Source of the DNA: JBJTIF01 sp046094825 | Lineage (GTDB): Bacteria > Actinomycetota > UBA4738 > HRBIN12 | Reading direction: 5' to 3' | Assembly (NCBI GenBank): GCA_046094825.1 | Contig: JBJTIF010000050.1 | Coordinates: 1 to 30,040, forward strand | Length of the DNA: 30,040 nucleotides | Part shown: positions 16,601-22,848 of the stretch, one piece after another | Numbering within the stretch: the stretch's first letter is position 1 | Layout: each line of letters begins with the position of its first letter | Notes under the pieces: generated by a model | Database searches by the model: none | What the model was told of the DNA's origin: nothing | Seen by the model: only the letters and a program-made list of their open reading frames with translations | Translations under genes and position numbers: made by a program

Positions 16601-17340
16601 CGCGTCGCTGGTCGCGCGCGAACGTCCCCGCGATCCGCCGCTTCGTCGCCGCGTGGGCGCGGTTCGCGCGCCGCAACCTCCTCGTCGCGCTCCGCGCGAC
16701 CGGCCGCGGTGCGCTCGCCGCGCTGCGGGGCACGGGGCGTGCGCTCCGTGCGTCCGCGTGGGGCGCGATCCTCGCGACGCGGGCGATCGGCGACGGGGTC
16801 CTCGCCGTCGCCGGTGCCACGCGCGTCGGCGCGGTCCGCGCGGCACGCGGCTACCGCCGCTGGGCCCGCACCGACCTCCCCGCGATCCGCCGCTGGTTCG
16901 CCGCGCGCGGTCGCGTCCTCCGTCGCGCGGCATTCGCCCTCGGTCGCGGCGTCGCCGCGGTCGTGGGCTGGACGTTCGGCCGCCTCGGCGACCTCCTCCA
17001 CGCGCTCGGGGTCGGCACGCGGCGGCTCGCGCGCTGGTGGGTGCGGACCGGCGCGCCCGGCACCGCCCGGATCGCCCGTCGCGTGTGGCGCGCGAGCCGC
17101 CGCGGCCTCCGCGTCGCGGCCGTCGGCACCGCGCGCTGGCTCGCGGGCAAGCGTCGGCAGTCGGTCCGCGGGTGGCGGCGCGCGAAGCGCTGGACGCGCG
17201 CGACGCTCCGCTTCATCGCGCGCGTCGCGCGCGCGACGTGGGCCGGTCCGCTGCGCTGGACGCTCATCCTCGTCGTGAAGGCGGGGGAGCGGCTCCTGCG
17301 CTGGCTCGACCGGCGCAACGACGACCTCCCGCTCGACTAG
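13615..17340 (+). CDS. Membrane protein: beta-sandwich ectodomain plus giant Arg-rich hendecad-repeat tail
   Basis: GTG at 13615 is chosen because AGAGGA lies 6 bases upstream and a signal anchor follows (VVGSILFWALTAVVAVAALLPI, about residues 23-45). Longer in-frame starts would overlap the divergent lipoprotein gene. The 1,241-residue protein has a beta ectodomain (about 50-335) paralogous to the protein at 11079. It then has a second membrane segment (VVVVPWTEVVFLLALGGAL) followed by KRRQ, a Pro/acidic linker (350-460) and a charged Arg/Glu/Ala helix (462-515). From about residue 516 to 1215 an Arg/Ala/Gly/Val-rich array repeats every 11 residues (GRGxxAIAxxx type, for example GRGSTAIATGA, GRGVLAIASLF). 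One clear internal membrane stretch lies at 681-700. By topology the tail should be cytoplasmic and could form long amphipathic helices on the membrane. Family not recognised. The antisense strand is also open, but homology of the N-terminal half fixes this strand. Confidence 0.85.
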   Translation: MTASPARSLRALGRAPAPARTPVRVVGSILFWALTAVVAVAALLPIRTEAPPPSLLPVERSLTFSGYDLAAFREVAIDVAGGFEGTLRVVPVDLAVDAEGRREEVPFGSTDLSLADGLRVTPESFDYAPGDTAQRFGFTVVIDPAAVDRTRVAGLRFVLQPNEDGAEVETVTVPLVAVPGPEDALPTGPPPGRIALTDLDVRQDGPWTLVDRLLPDLPAVVGHAPGVAVAELTGTAVHVMSGATIEIAYDRVNLLSVLPFVDDDRSTPFRTTVEEGFLLPGERLGVAAGSFSLFGGTAPREALPFAGVVRVTATARGSIDGIAQDATSETTTVVVVPWTEVVFLLALGGALRKRRQLLRAKQQERFLLEGPRVVLGGLGRGGAEPLGAPQAPAAFRPYVVPSEVDAPTTIEPIGPSDVELDDLREPVVDEPHLPVPWEVGEDDARIPTPTVGGGAASRLRDRQLAREARRREVEAARERTRAAAASLAAETSARRAAVGEDIVRGTTAAWTAVAGVLAGGARVLRVGVVAVVGGAVRVVVGAIGGLGGGVARVVTSLAVGVGRGLGAVATGIGRGSTAIATGAGRGVLAIASLFGSGTVAVVSAIGRGFGAVGSFASRGVTATARAVGGSVVATVGAVSAGSTATARAVVAWRRTRGRDLAMRASGYARATRRGTLTALGVVGRALVAAIVGVYVGIWWIGRWTELGLGAGGRGAVAAVRATGRGLALAGRSGLRVGGAVLRGSTGLLRAAAGLLGTSARASARAGAAAAQASAKAGAAAAKVSVRAGATVVHATGTGAATVGQGAAGLLRRTAAAIAAVVGLTVRGITAIASATARGLAGVSRATARGTTVVVRAGAHAVAVSARGIGRGVLAVAHAAGRVGLAFARGARAATLATAATSTRTARAGRRWSRANVPAIRRWFAAWGRLLRRSALASARALGRGIITSSRGLGRGVLAIARASGRGAVLAITGLGRATLVAGRASATGATRTWRATRRWSRANVPAIRRFVAAWARFARRNLLVALRATGRGALAALRGTGRALRASAWGAILATRAIGDGVLAVAGATRVGAVRAARGYRRWARTDLPAIRRWFAARGRVLRRAAFALGRGVAAVVGWTFGRLGDLLHALGVGTRRLARWWVRTGAPGTARIARRVWRASRRGLRVAAVGTARWLAGKRRQSVRGWRRAKRWTRATLRFIARVARATWAGPLRWTLILVVKAGERLLRWLDRRNDDLPLD
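15160..17260 (+). repeat. Hendecad (33-bp) repeat array within the coding sequence
   Basis: About 63 units of 11 residues can be laid end to end from residue 516, with only small phase slips. Examples are AAQASAKAGAA / AAKVSVRAGAT and IITSSRGLGRG / VLAIARASGRG. A larger 88- then 84-residue period carries the block RWSRANVPAIRRW. Its DNA is identical over 37 bases at 16342-16378 and 16606-16642, with a diverged third copy from 16858. Confidence 0.8.
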
Positions 17341-17351
17341 CGGCGAGCGGC

Positions 17352-17357
17352 TAGGCT
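17352..17357 (+). promoter_or_regulatory. -10 element TAGGCT, leaderless-type start of DMT gene
   Basis: TAGGCT is 6 bases before the GTG at 17364, inside the 23-base gap after the hendecad gene. The transporter therefore probably has its own leaderless promoter. Confidence 0.5.
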
Positions 17358-17363
17358 CCGCGG

Positions 17364-18245
17364 GTGTCGCGTCGCGGGTGGTTCCTCTTCGTCTCCCTCG
17401 GGATCATCTGGGGGCTCCCGTACCTGTTCATCAAGATCGCGGTCGAGCACCTCGAGCCGCCGATCATCGTCTTCCTGCGGGTCGTCCTCGGGGCGGTGCT
17501 CCTGCTGCCGATCGCGATCCGACGCGGGGCGCTGCGCCCGGTGCGCGGGGTGCTCGGGTGGACGATCGTCTTCGCGCTCGTCGAGGTGACCGGCCCGTGG
17601 CTGCTCCTGTCGTTCGCGGAGACGCGCGTCTCGTCATCGTTCGCGGCGCTCATGATCTCGGCCGTCCCGCTCGTCGGCGCGGTGCTCGCGCAGTTCCTGA
17701 AGCTCGATGACCGGCTCCACGGGACCCGGGTGCTCGGTCTCGCGATGGGCGTCGCGGGCGTCGCGGCGCTCGTCGGCCTCGACGTCCAGACCGGGGGCAC
17801 GATCGCGGTCGTCGCGCTCGTCGTGACCGCGATCGGCTACGCGCTCGGCCCGATCATCATCGCGACGAAGCTCCAGTCGGTCCCCGCGATCGGCGTCATC
17901 ACGACGACGTTCGTCTTCAACACGATCCTCTACCTCCCCGTCGCGATCCTCCGCTGGCCGCAGGGGCCGGTGCCGGCGGCCGCGTGGGGGTCGGTGGCGT
18001 TCCTCGGGGTCGTCGCGACGGCGATCGCGTTCCTCGTGTTCTTCGCGCTCATCGCCGAGGTCGGCCCGACGCGGATGACGGTCATCACGTACATCAACCC
18101 GGCGGTCGCGGTCGTCCTGGGGGTGCTCCTGCTCGACGAGCCCTTCACGCTCGGGATCCGCATCGGGTTCCCGCTCGTGCTCCTCGGATCGTTCCTCGCG
18201 ACGCGGAAGGCGCCGCCGATGGAGGACGAACCCGTCCCGGTGTAG
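17364..18245 (+). CDS. EamA/DMT-family transporter
   Basis: The 293-residue protein consists almost wholly of hydrophobic helices (about ten). The two EamA halves start near residue 6 (FLFVSLGIIWGLPYLFIKIAVEHL) and residue 150 (ALVVTAIGYALGPIIIATK). Family landmarks include PPIIVFLRVVLGAVLLLP, SSSFAALMISAVPLVGAVLA, and near the end ITYINPAVAVVLGVLLLDEPFT. This is the drug/metabolite transporter fold, which exports or exchanges small metabolites such as amino acids across the cytoplasmic membrane. The substrate cannot be told. The gene stands beside prephenate dehydratase, so aromatic amino acids are one possibility, but that is only inference. GTG start supported by the -10 box 6 bases upstream. 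Confidence 0.92.
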   Translation: MSRRGWFLFVSLGIIWGLPYLFIKIAVEHLEPPIIVFLRVVLGAVLLLPIAIRRGALRPVRGVLGWTIVFALVEVTGPWLLLSFAETRVSSSFAALMISAVPLVGAVLAQFLKLDDRLHGTRVLGLAMGVAGVAALVGLDVQTGGTIAVVALVVTAIGYALGPIIIATKLQSVPAIGVITTTFVFNTILYLPVAILRWPQGPVPAAAWGSVAFLGVVATAIAFLVFFALIAEVGPTRMTVITYINPAVAVVLGVLLLDEPFTLGIRIGFPLVLLGSFLATRKAPPMEDEPVPV

Positions 18246-18257
18246 GCACGGCCGCCT

Positions 18258-18280
18258 GGCCCCCCGCGCCGCCGGGGGCC
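18258..18280. terminator. GC hairpin between DMT gene and pheA
   Basis: GGCCCCC (18258-18264) pairs with GGGGGCC (18274-18280) across a 9-base loop, 13 bases after the transporter stop. No T-run follows, so termination is only likely, not certain. Confidence 0.45.
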
Positions 18281-18294
18281 CGCAGGGGCGCTGC

Positions 18295-18300
18295 TAGGCT
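18295..18300 (+). promoter_or_regulatory. -10 element TAGGCT upstream of pheA
   Basis: TAGGCT lies 9 bases before the ATG at 18310, the same hexamer as at 17352 and 22339. It predicts a leaderless or nearly leaderless transcript. Confidence 0.5.
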
Positions 18301-18309
18301 CGCCGCCCC

Positions 18310-19128
18310 ATGCGCATCGCCTACCAGGGAGAGCCCGGCGCGTTCAGCGAGCAGGCCGTCCGTCGGCTGTTCCCCGACGCCGAACCGATGCCCTGCGCGA
18401 CCGTGCGGATCGTCTTCTCGCGCGTGACGAGCGGCGAGGCCGACTTCGGGGTCGTCCCGGTCGAGAACTCCCAGGCCGGCACCGTGAACGAGACGTACGA
18501 CCTCCTCGCGGCGAGCGACCTCATCCGCATCGTCGGCGAGGCGATCGTCCGCGTCGACCACGCGCTCCTCGCGCCGCCCGGGGCGCGGCTCGAGACGATC
18601 CGCCACGCGTCCTCGCACTGGCAGGCGCTCGCGCAGACCGAGGAGTTCCTCGCGGTCCACGGCATCGAACCCGTCCCCGCGCACGACACGGCCGGCGCGG
18701 CGCGGCTCGTCGCCGAACGCGGCGATCCGACCGAGGCGGCGGTCGCCTCCGTCGCGGTCGGTCGGCTCTACGGCCTCGCGGTCCTCGCCGAGCGGATCCA
18801 GACCTACCCCGACAACTTCACGCGGTTCGTCGCGATCGGCACGCGCGCGGCCGACCTCGGAACGCCGGACAAGACCTCGCTCGTCTTCGCCGTGCGCGAC
18901 GAGCCGGGGTCGCTCCTCGCGTCGCTCCAGCCGTTCGCCGAGCGCGGTGTGAACCTCGTGAAGCTCGAGTCGCGCCCGCGGCGCGGCGCGCCGTTCGAGT
19001 ACCTCTTCCACGTCGACCTCCTCGGGACCGAGGACGACCCGGCGGTCCGCGAGGCCCTCGCGGTCGTGCGCCGGCACACGTCCTTCCTCCGGCTGCTCGG
19101 CAGCTACCCCCGGGGATCGATGGAGTAG
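18310..19128 (+). CDS. pheA: Prephenate dehydratase
   Basis: This 272-residue monofunctional enzyme converts prephenate to phenylpyruvate in phenylalanine synthesis. It has the N-terminal YQGEPGAFSEQA motif, the substrate-site VPVENSQAGTV, and the conserved DNFTRF with the catalytic TRF threonine. A C-terminal ACT domain follows (about residues 195-265: KTSLVFAVRDEPGSLLASL, then LVKLESRP) with the ESRP motif used for phenylalanine feedback binding. No chorismate mutase domain is fused. The length is normal for the bacterial family. One oddity is Trp104 in SHWQALAQ, where the family usually has Pro (SHPQALAQC). The start follows a TAGGCT box by 9 bases. Its stop codon overlaps the -10 box of the next gene. 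Confidence 0.96.
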   Translation: MRIAYQGEPGAFSEQAVRRLFPDAEPMPCATVRIVFSRVTSGEADFGVVPVENSQAGTVNETYDLLAASDLIRIVGEAIVRVDHALLAPPGARLETIRHASSHWQALAQTEEFLAVHGIEPVPAHDTAGAARLVAERGDPTEAAVASVAVGRLYGLAVLAERIQTYPDNFTRFVAIGTRAADLGTPDKTSLVFAVRDEPGSLLASLQPFAERGVNLVKLESRPRRGAPFEYLFHVDLLGTEDDPAVREALAVVRRHTSFLRLLGSYPRGSME

Positions 19129-19131
19129 GGT
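19126..19131 (+). promoter_or_regulatory. -10 element TAGGGT overlapping the pheA stop codon
   Basis: TAGGGT includes the TAG stop of pheA and ends 9 bases before the ATG at 19141. The hexamer fits the local leaderless pattern, although co-transcription with pheA is equally possible across a 12-base gap. Confidence 0.35.
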
Positions 19132-19140
19132 CGGCCCGCC

Positions 19141-20685
19141 ATGCGACGGCGGTCCCCGCTCGGTCCCGGCTTCTACAAGGCCTCCCTGTACCGGCGACGT
19201 CGCCGCTACGTCCGGCCCCTCCTCGCCCTCGCGATCGTCGGCGGGCTCGGCGCGGGGGCGTGGGTCCTCACCGAGGGCTTCGGCGCCATCGAGCCGGTCG
19301 TCGGCGACGCGTCGCCCTCCCCGCGGTGGACGCCCGAGCCCTCGCCGCTGCCGATCAACCGCGACGTCCAGGGCATCACGACGTTCCGCGGCAACGCCGC
19401 GCGGTCCTACCTCGGGCGCGGCCCGGTGCCGCAGGACCCGATCGTCCTGTGGAGGTTCCCGTCGGGGTCCTCGATGTGCACGGAGACCGCGCTCGTCGAG
19501 GGCGGCACCTCGAACCTCTACTGCGGCGTCGGGTGGACGGGGCAGGCGAACGTCGTCGTCCGCGACGGCACGATGGAGGTGCGCTTCGGCGCGAACGACG
19601 GCGACATCCACTTCCTCGACGGCCGCACCGGGGGGACGACGATCCCCGCGATCGAGACGGGCGGCCTCGCGAAGGGGTCGATCACCTCCGACCCCGAGGG
19701 CTACCCGCTCATCTACGCGGGCGCGACGGACGGCAAGCTCCGCGTCATCGCGATCGACCGCGAGTTCCCGGAGATCCTCTGGGAGCTCGACGGCACGACG
19801 AGCGTCCCCGAGCCGAAGTGGAACGACGACTGGGACGGCTCGCCGCTCCTGCTCGGCGACCACCTGCTCGTCGGCGGCGAGAACGGGTGGTTCTACGTCG
19901 TGCGGCTCCACCGGCGCTACGGCGAGGACGGCCTCGTCCGTGTCGAGCCGGAGGTGGTCGTCGCGCGTCGCGGGTGGGACGACGACCTCCTCGCGGACAT
20001 CGGCGACGAGGAGGTCTCGATCGAGAACTCGATCGCGTTCTCCGAGGGGATCGCGTACTTCGCGAACTCCGCGGGTCTCGTCCAGGGGTGGGACGTCTCC
20101 GACGTCCTCGCGGGGGGGACGGAGGTGCACCGCACGTTCCGGTTCTGGATGGGCGACGACGTGGACGCGACGATCGTCATCGATCCGGACGGCTACCTCT
20201 ACGCGGCGTCGCAGGTGCAGCGGGGGACCGCGCGCTCGGCCCTCATCGGCCAGCTCGTGAAGCTCGATCCGCGGCGACCGACCGACCCGATCGTGTGGAC
20301 GCGCGCCTTCGGCACGCCGGGCTACGACGGGCAGGCCGGCATCTGGGGCACGCCCGCGCTCGCCGACGGCGTCCTCTACGTCCCGACGAACGCCGGCGAG
20401 CTCTTCGCGATCGACGCGGCGGACGGGCAGCCGCTCTGGAAGCGGCAGCTCCACCCGCCGACGTGGTCCTCGCCGGTCGTCGTCGACGGCGTCCTCATCC
20501 AGGGCGACTGCCTCGGGTTCCTCACGGCGTGGGACGTGACGGACCGCACGGCCCCACCCGAACTCCTGTGGAAGCTCCGGGTGTCGAGCGGATGCCTCGA
20601 GGCGACGCCGGTCGTGTGGCGGGGCTGGATCTTCATCGGCGACCGCACCGGCGGCTTCTACGGCATCTCCGACACCGGGGCCTGA
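19141..20685 (+). CDS. Membrane-anchored PQQ-type beta-propeller protein (copy 1)
   Basis: The 514-residue protein begins with a basic segment (YRRRRRYVRP) and one membrane helix (LLALAIVGGLGAGAWVL), then a Pro/Ser linker. The rest is an extracytoplasmic propeller with PQQ-like blades. Examples are GDIHFLDGRTGG, ELFAIDAADGQPLWKRQL and LTAWDVTDR. The GITTFRGNAARSYLGRGPVP entry motif is diagnostic of the pair. Four to six cysteines are conserved with copy 2 (MCTE...YCGVGWTG, QGDCLG, SSGCLE), consistent with disulfides outside the membrane. Copy 2 follows 58 bases downstream and is closely similar along its whole length, including VSIENS, LVQGWD and RFWMGDDVDA. Propellers of this kind act as scaffolds or binding proteins. 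No PQQ-dehydrogenase catalytic residues are apparent, so no enzyme activity is claimed. Confidence 0.88.
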   Translation: MRRRSPLGPGFYKASLYRRRRRYVRPLLALAIVGGLGAGAWVLTEGFGAIEPVVGDASPSPRWTPEPSPLPINRDVQGITTFRGNAARSYLGRGPVPQDPIVLWRFPSGSSMCTETALVEGGTSNLYCGVGWTGQANVVVRDGTMEVRFGANDGDIHFLDGRTGGTTIPAIETGGLAKGSITSDPEGYPLIYAGATDGKLRVIAIDREFPEILWELDGTTSVPEPKWNDDWDGSPLLLGDHLLVGGENGWFYVVRLHRRYGEDGLVRVEPEVVVARRGWDDDLLADIGDEEVSIENSIAFSEGIAYFANSAGLVQGWDVSDVLAGGTEVHRTFRFWMGDDVDATIVIDPDGYLYAASQVQRGTARSALIGQLVKLDPRRPTDPIVWTRAFGTPGYDGQAGIWGTPALADGVLYVPTNAGELFAIDAADGQPLWKRQLHPPTWSSPVVVDGVLIQGDCLGFLTAWDVTDRTAPPELLWKLRVSSGCLEATPVVWRGWIFIGDRTGGFYGISDTGA

Positions 20686-20731
20686 GGCCTCCGGGAGCGG
20701 AGGGCTCCGCGGCCGGCCCGCACGCCGGGCG

Positions 20732-20737
20732 TAGCAT
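20732..20737 (+). promoter_or_regulatory. -10 element TAGCAT upstream of propeller copy 2
   Basis: TAGCAT sits 6 bases before the GTG at 20744, giving copy 2 its own probable leaderless promoter in the 58-base gap after copy 1. Confidence 0.45.
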
Positions 20738-20743
20738 CGGTGC

Positions 20744-22300
20744 GTGGTTTCCCCGGACCACCGCGCCCCGCGCTCGCCCCGCTCGCGCCTGCTCGGCGGC
20801 ACGCTCGCCGTCGGCGCCGTCGCGGCGGCGTTCCTGCTCGTCCGCGTCGGTGGCGGCGCGCCCGACGTCGACGCGTCGCCGTCGGCCTCGGTTTCGGCGA
20901 CGGCTCCGCCGACACCCACACCGACACCGACACCCACCGAGCCGCCGCCCCTCACCCCGGAATCCGGCCCCGCGAACACGACGTTCGCCGGGCTCACGAC
21001 GTTCCGCGGCAACGCCTCACGCAGCTGGTACGGCCGTGGCCCGATCCCGCGTCGCGAACCCTCGATCCTCTGGCGCTACCCCGCATCGGGGTCGCTCTGC
21101 ATGGTCTCGGCGACGCCCGACGAACCCGAGAAGCTCTGGTGCGGCACCGGCTGGACGGGCCAACCGAACGTCCTCGTCGGACCGGGCGGCGCGATCGAGA
21201 TCCGTATCGGCGCGTACGACGGCGCGTACCACTTCCTCGACGGCGACACCGGCGAGGCGATCCGCCCGGAGCTCCAGACCGGTGATCTCGCGAAGGGGTC
21301 GGCGACCTCCGACCCGGACGGCTACCCGCTCTACTACGGCGGTTCGCGGGACAACCTCCTGCGGGTGATCGCGCTCGACCGCGACGTCCCGACGGTGCTC
21401 TGGTCGCTCGATTCGCGGACCTCGGTGGATGACCCCGTGTGGAACACCGACTGGGACGGTGCGCCGCTCGTCGTCGGCGACTTCCTCATCGCGGGCGGCG
21501 AGAACTCGTGGCTCCACGTGATCCGGCTCCACCGCGGCTACGACGCGGACGGCCTCGTGACCGTCGATCCCGAGCTCGTGTTCACGGCACCGGGGTTCGA
21601 CGACGAGCTCTTCCGCGACCTCGGCGACCGCGAGGTCTCGATCGAGAACTCCGTCGCGTTCCGCGACGGCGTCGTGTACTTCGCGAACTCCGGTGGCCTC
21701 GTCCAGGGGTGGGACATCTCCGACGTCCTCGCGGGTGGTACGCGGGGCGAGCGCGTGTTCCGCTTCTGGATGGGCGACGACGTGGACGCCTCGATCGTGA
21801 TCGACGACGAGGGCTTCCTCTACGTGGCGGCGGAGCTCCAGCGCTACGACGCGCGCTCGGCGCAGGTCGGTCAGCTCGTGAAGCTCGATCCCTCTCGGCC
21901 GGAGGACCCGATCGTCTGGCGGAAGGTCGTCGACGAGGCGGGCAAGGAGGGCCTCGGCGGCATCTGGGCGACGCCGGCGCTCTGGCAGGACACGCTCTTC
22001 GTGGGCACGAACGCCGGCGACCTCCTCGCGATCGACCGGATGACGGGCCGCGAGCGGTGGCGGATCCACCTCGGGGGCCCCGTGTGGTCCTCGCCGGTGC
22101 CGATCGGCGACGTGCTGCTCCAGGGCGACTGCCAGGGCTACCTCCACGCGTACGACCTCTCGCGGGGTGTCGAGCAGGTGCCGCGCGAGCTCTGGACGCT
22201 CCGGCTCCCCGGGTGCGTCGAATCGACCCCGGCGGTCTGGAAGGGCCGCATCTACGTCGGGACGCGCGGCGGCGCGATCTACGGCGTCGGCCTGTCCTGA
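20744..22300 (+). CDS. Membrane-anchored PQQ-type beta-propeller protein (copy 2)
   Basis: The 518-residue tandem paralog of the preceding gene has an N-terminal membrane helix (LGGTLAVGAVAAAFLLVRVGGG) and a Thr/Pro-rich linker. It then has the entry motif GLTTFRGNASRSWYGRGPIP. Blade motifs include GAYHFLDG-like segments, DLLAIDRMTGRERWRIHL and LHAYDLSRG. Shared cysteines lie in LCMV, LWCGTGWTG, QGDCQG and PGCVES. The strongest shared block is EVSIENS with LVQGWDISDVLAGGT and FRFWMGDDVDAS. The conserved acidic and Trp residues there suggest a common ligand or partner. The two copies differ mostly in the linker and N-terminus, as expected after tandem duplication. The GTG at 20744 is supported by the -10 box; a basic N-terminus (HRAPRSPRSR) precedes the helix. 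Function unknown. Confidence 0.88.
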   Translation: MVSPDHRAPRSPRSRLLGGTLAVGAVAAAFLLVRVGGGAPDVDASPSASVSATAPPTPTPTPTPTEPPPLTPESGPANTTFAGLTTFRGNASRSWYGRGPIPRREPSILWRYPASGSLCMVSATPDEPEKLWCGTGWTGQPNVLVGPGGAIEIRIGAYDGAYHFLDGDTGEAIRPELQTGDLAKGSATSDPDGYPLYYGGSRDNLLRVIALDRDVPTVLWSLDSRTSVDDPVWNTDWDGAPLVVGDFLIAGGENSWLHVIRLHRGYDADGLVTVDPELVFTAPGFDDELFRDLGDREVSIENSVAFRDGVVYFANSGGLVQGWDISDVLAGGTRGERVFRFWMGDDVDASIVIDDEGFLYVAAELQRYDARSAQVGQLVKLDPSRPEDPIVWRKVVDEAGKEGLGGIWATPALWQDTLFVGTNAGDLLAIDRMTGRERWRIHLGGPVWSSPVPIGDVLLQGDCQGYLHAYDLSRGVEQVPRELWTLRLPGCVESTPAVWKGRIYVGTRGGAIYGVGLS

Positions 22301-22338
22301 TCGGTCGCGACCGCGCCCGCGCCGCGTGCTGCGGGGGG

Positions 22339-22344
22339 TAGGCT
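22339..22344 (+). promoter_or_regulatory. -10 element TAGGCT upstream of thioredoxin-fold gene
   Basis: TAGGCT is 6 bases before the GTG at 22351, the same arrangement as at 17352-17364. Confidence 0.5.
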
Positions 22345-22350
22345 CGCGCC

Positions 22351-22800
22351 GTGCCGATCGCACCGGGGACCCGCGCACCGCAGATCGAGGGCATCGCCTT
22401 CGGCGACGGGCCGGTCGCGCTCCTGTTCTACAAGGACACGTGCCCCGTCTGCCGGATGGCGGCGCCGCTCACCGCGGCGTTCGAGGCGGCCGTCCCCGGT
22501 CGGCTCGTCGGCGTGTCGCAGGACGATGCCGCGCGGACGGCGCGCTTCGCCGAGGAGTACGGATTCGCCGCGCCCTCGGTCCTCGACGCGCCGCCGTACC
22601 CGGCGTCGGAGGCCTACGACGTCGAGGCCGTTCCGACGCTCGTCCTCGTCGGCGCGGACGGCGTCGTCGCGGACGTCTCCGGCGCGTGGGACCGCGCGGC
22701 GTGGAACCGCATCGCGGCGTCGCTCGCGGCGGCGGTCGGGGTTCCCGCGTTCACGGTGTCCGAGGAGGGCGACGGCCTGCCGCGGTTCCGCCCCGGCTGA
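22351..22800 (+). CDS. Small thioredoxin-fold protein with CPVC motif
   Basis: The 149-residue protein has no signal peptide and is probably cytoplasmic. It has a TlpA/peroxiredoxin-like opening (APGTRAPQIEG), the redox motif YKDTCPVCRMA with Cys31 and Cys34, and the cis-proline motif AVPTLVLVGADG, followed by a C-terminal helix. This is the thioredoxin fold with a CPVC active site, expected to carry out thiol-disulfide exchange or peroxide reduction. The segment SQDDAARTARFAEEYGF resembles the AhpC/TSA helix region. The partner is unknown. It is the last gene of the plus-strand run and converges on the rhomboid gene. Confidence 0.85.
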   Translation: MPIAPGTRAPQIEGIAFGDGPVALLFYKDTCPVCRMAAPLTAAFEAAVPGRLVGVSQDDAARTARFAEEYGFAAPSVLDAPPYPASEAYDVEAVPTLVLVGADGVVADVSGAWDRAAWNRIAASLAAAVGVPAFTVSEEGDGLPRFRPG

Positions 22801-22813
22801 GGTGGCCGCAACA

Positions 22814-22833
22814 GGGACTAGGGTCCTGGTCCC
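22814..22833. terminator. Hairpin between convergent genes
   Basis: GGGACTAG pairs with CTGGTCCC (one G-T pair) around a 4-base loop, in the 48-base gap between the stop at 22800 (+) and the stop at 22849 (-). It could serve both strands. No T-run is present. Confidence 0.5.
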
Positions 22834-22848
22834 GACGACCCCCGCCCC

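Noticed and set aside
13474..17001. 1,175-codon open frame on the minus strand opposite the hendecad protein
   Set aside because: Its translation is Asp/Glu/Arg/Ala shadow sequence. The plus strand has a ribosome-binding site, signal anchor and a paralogous ectodomain, which fix the coding strand.
18145..21012. 955-codon minus-strand open frame across pheA and a propeller gene
   Set aside because: It crosses clearly coding genes in antisense and shows no domain; high GC makes stop-free antisense frames common.
22819..22824. TAGGGT as another leaderless -10 box
   Set aside because: It sits inside a hairpin between two convergent stops, with no plus-strand gene behind it.
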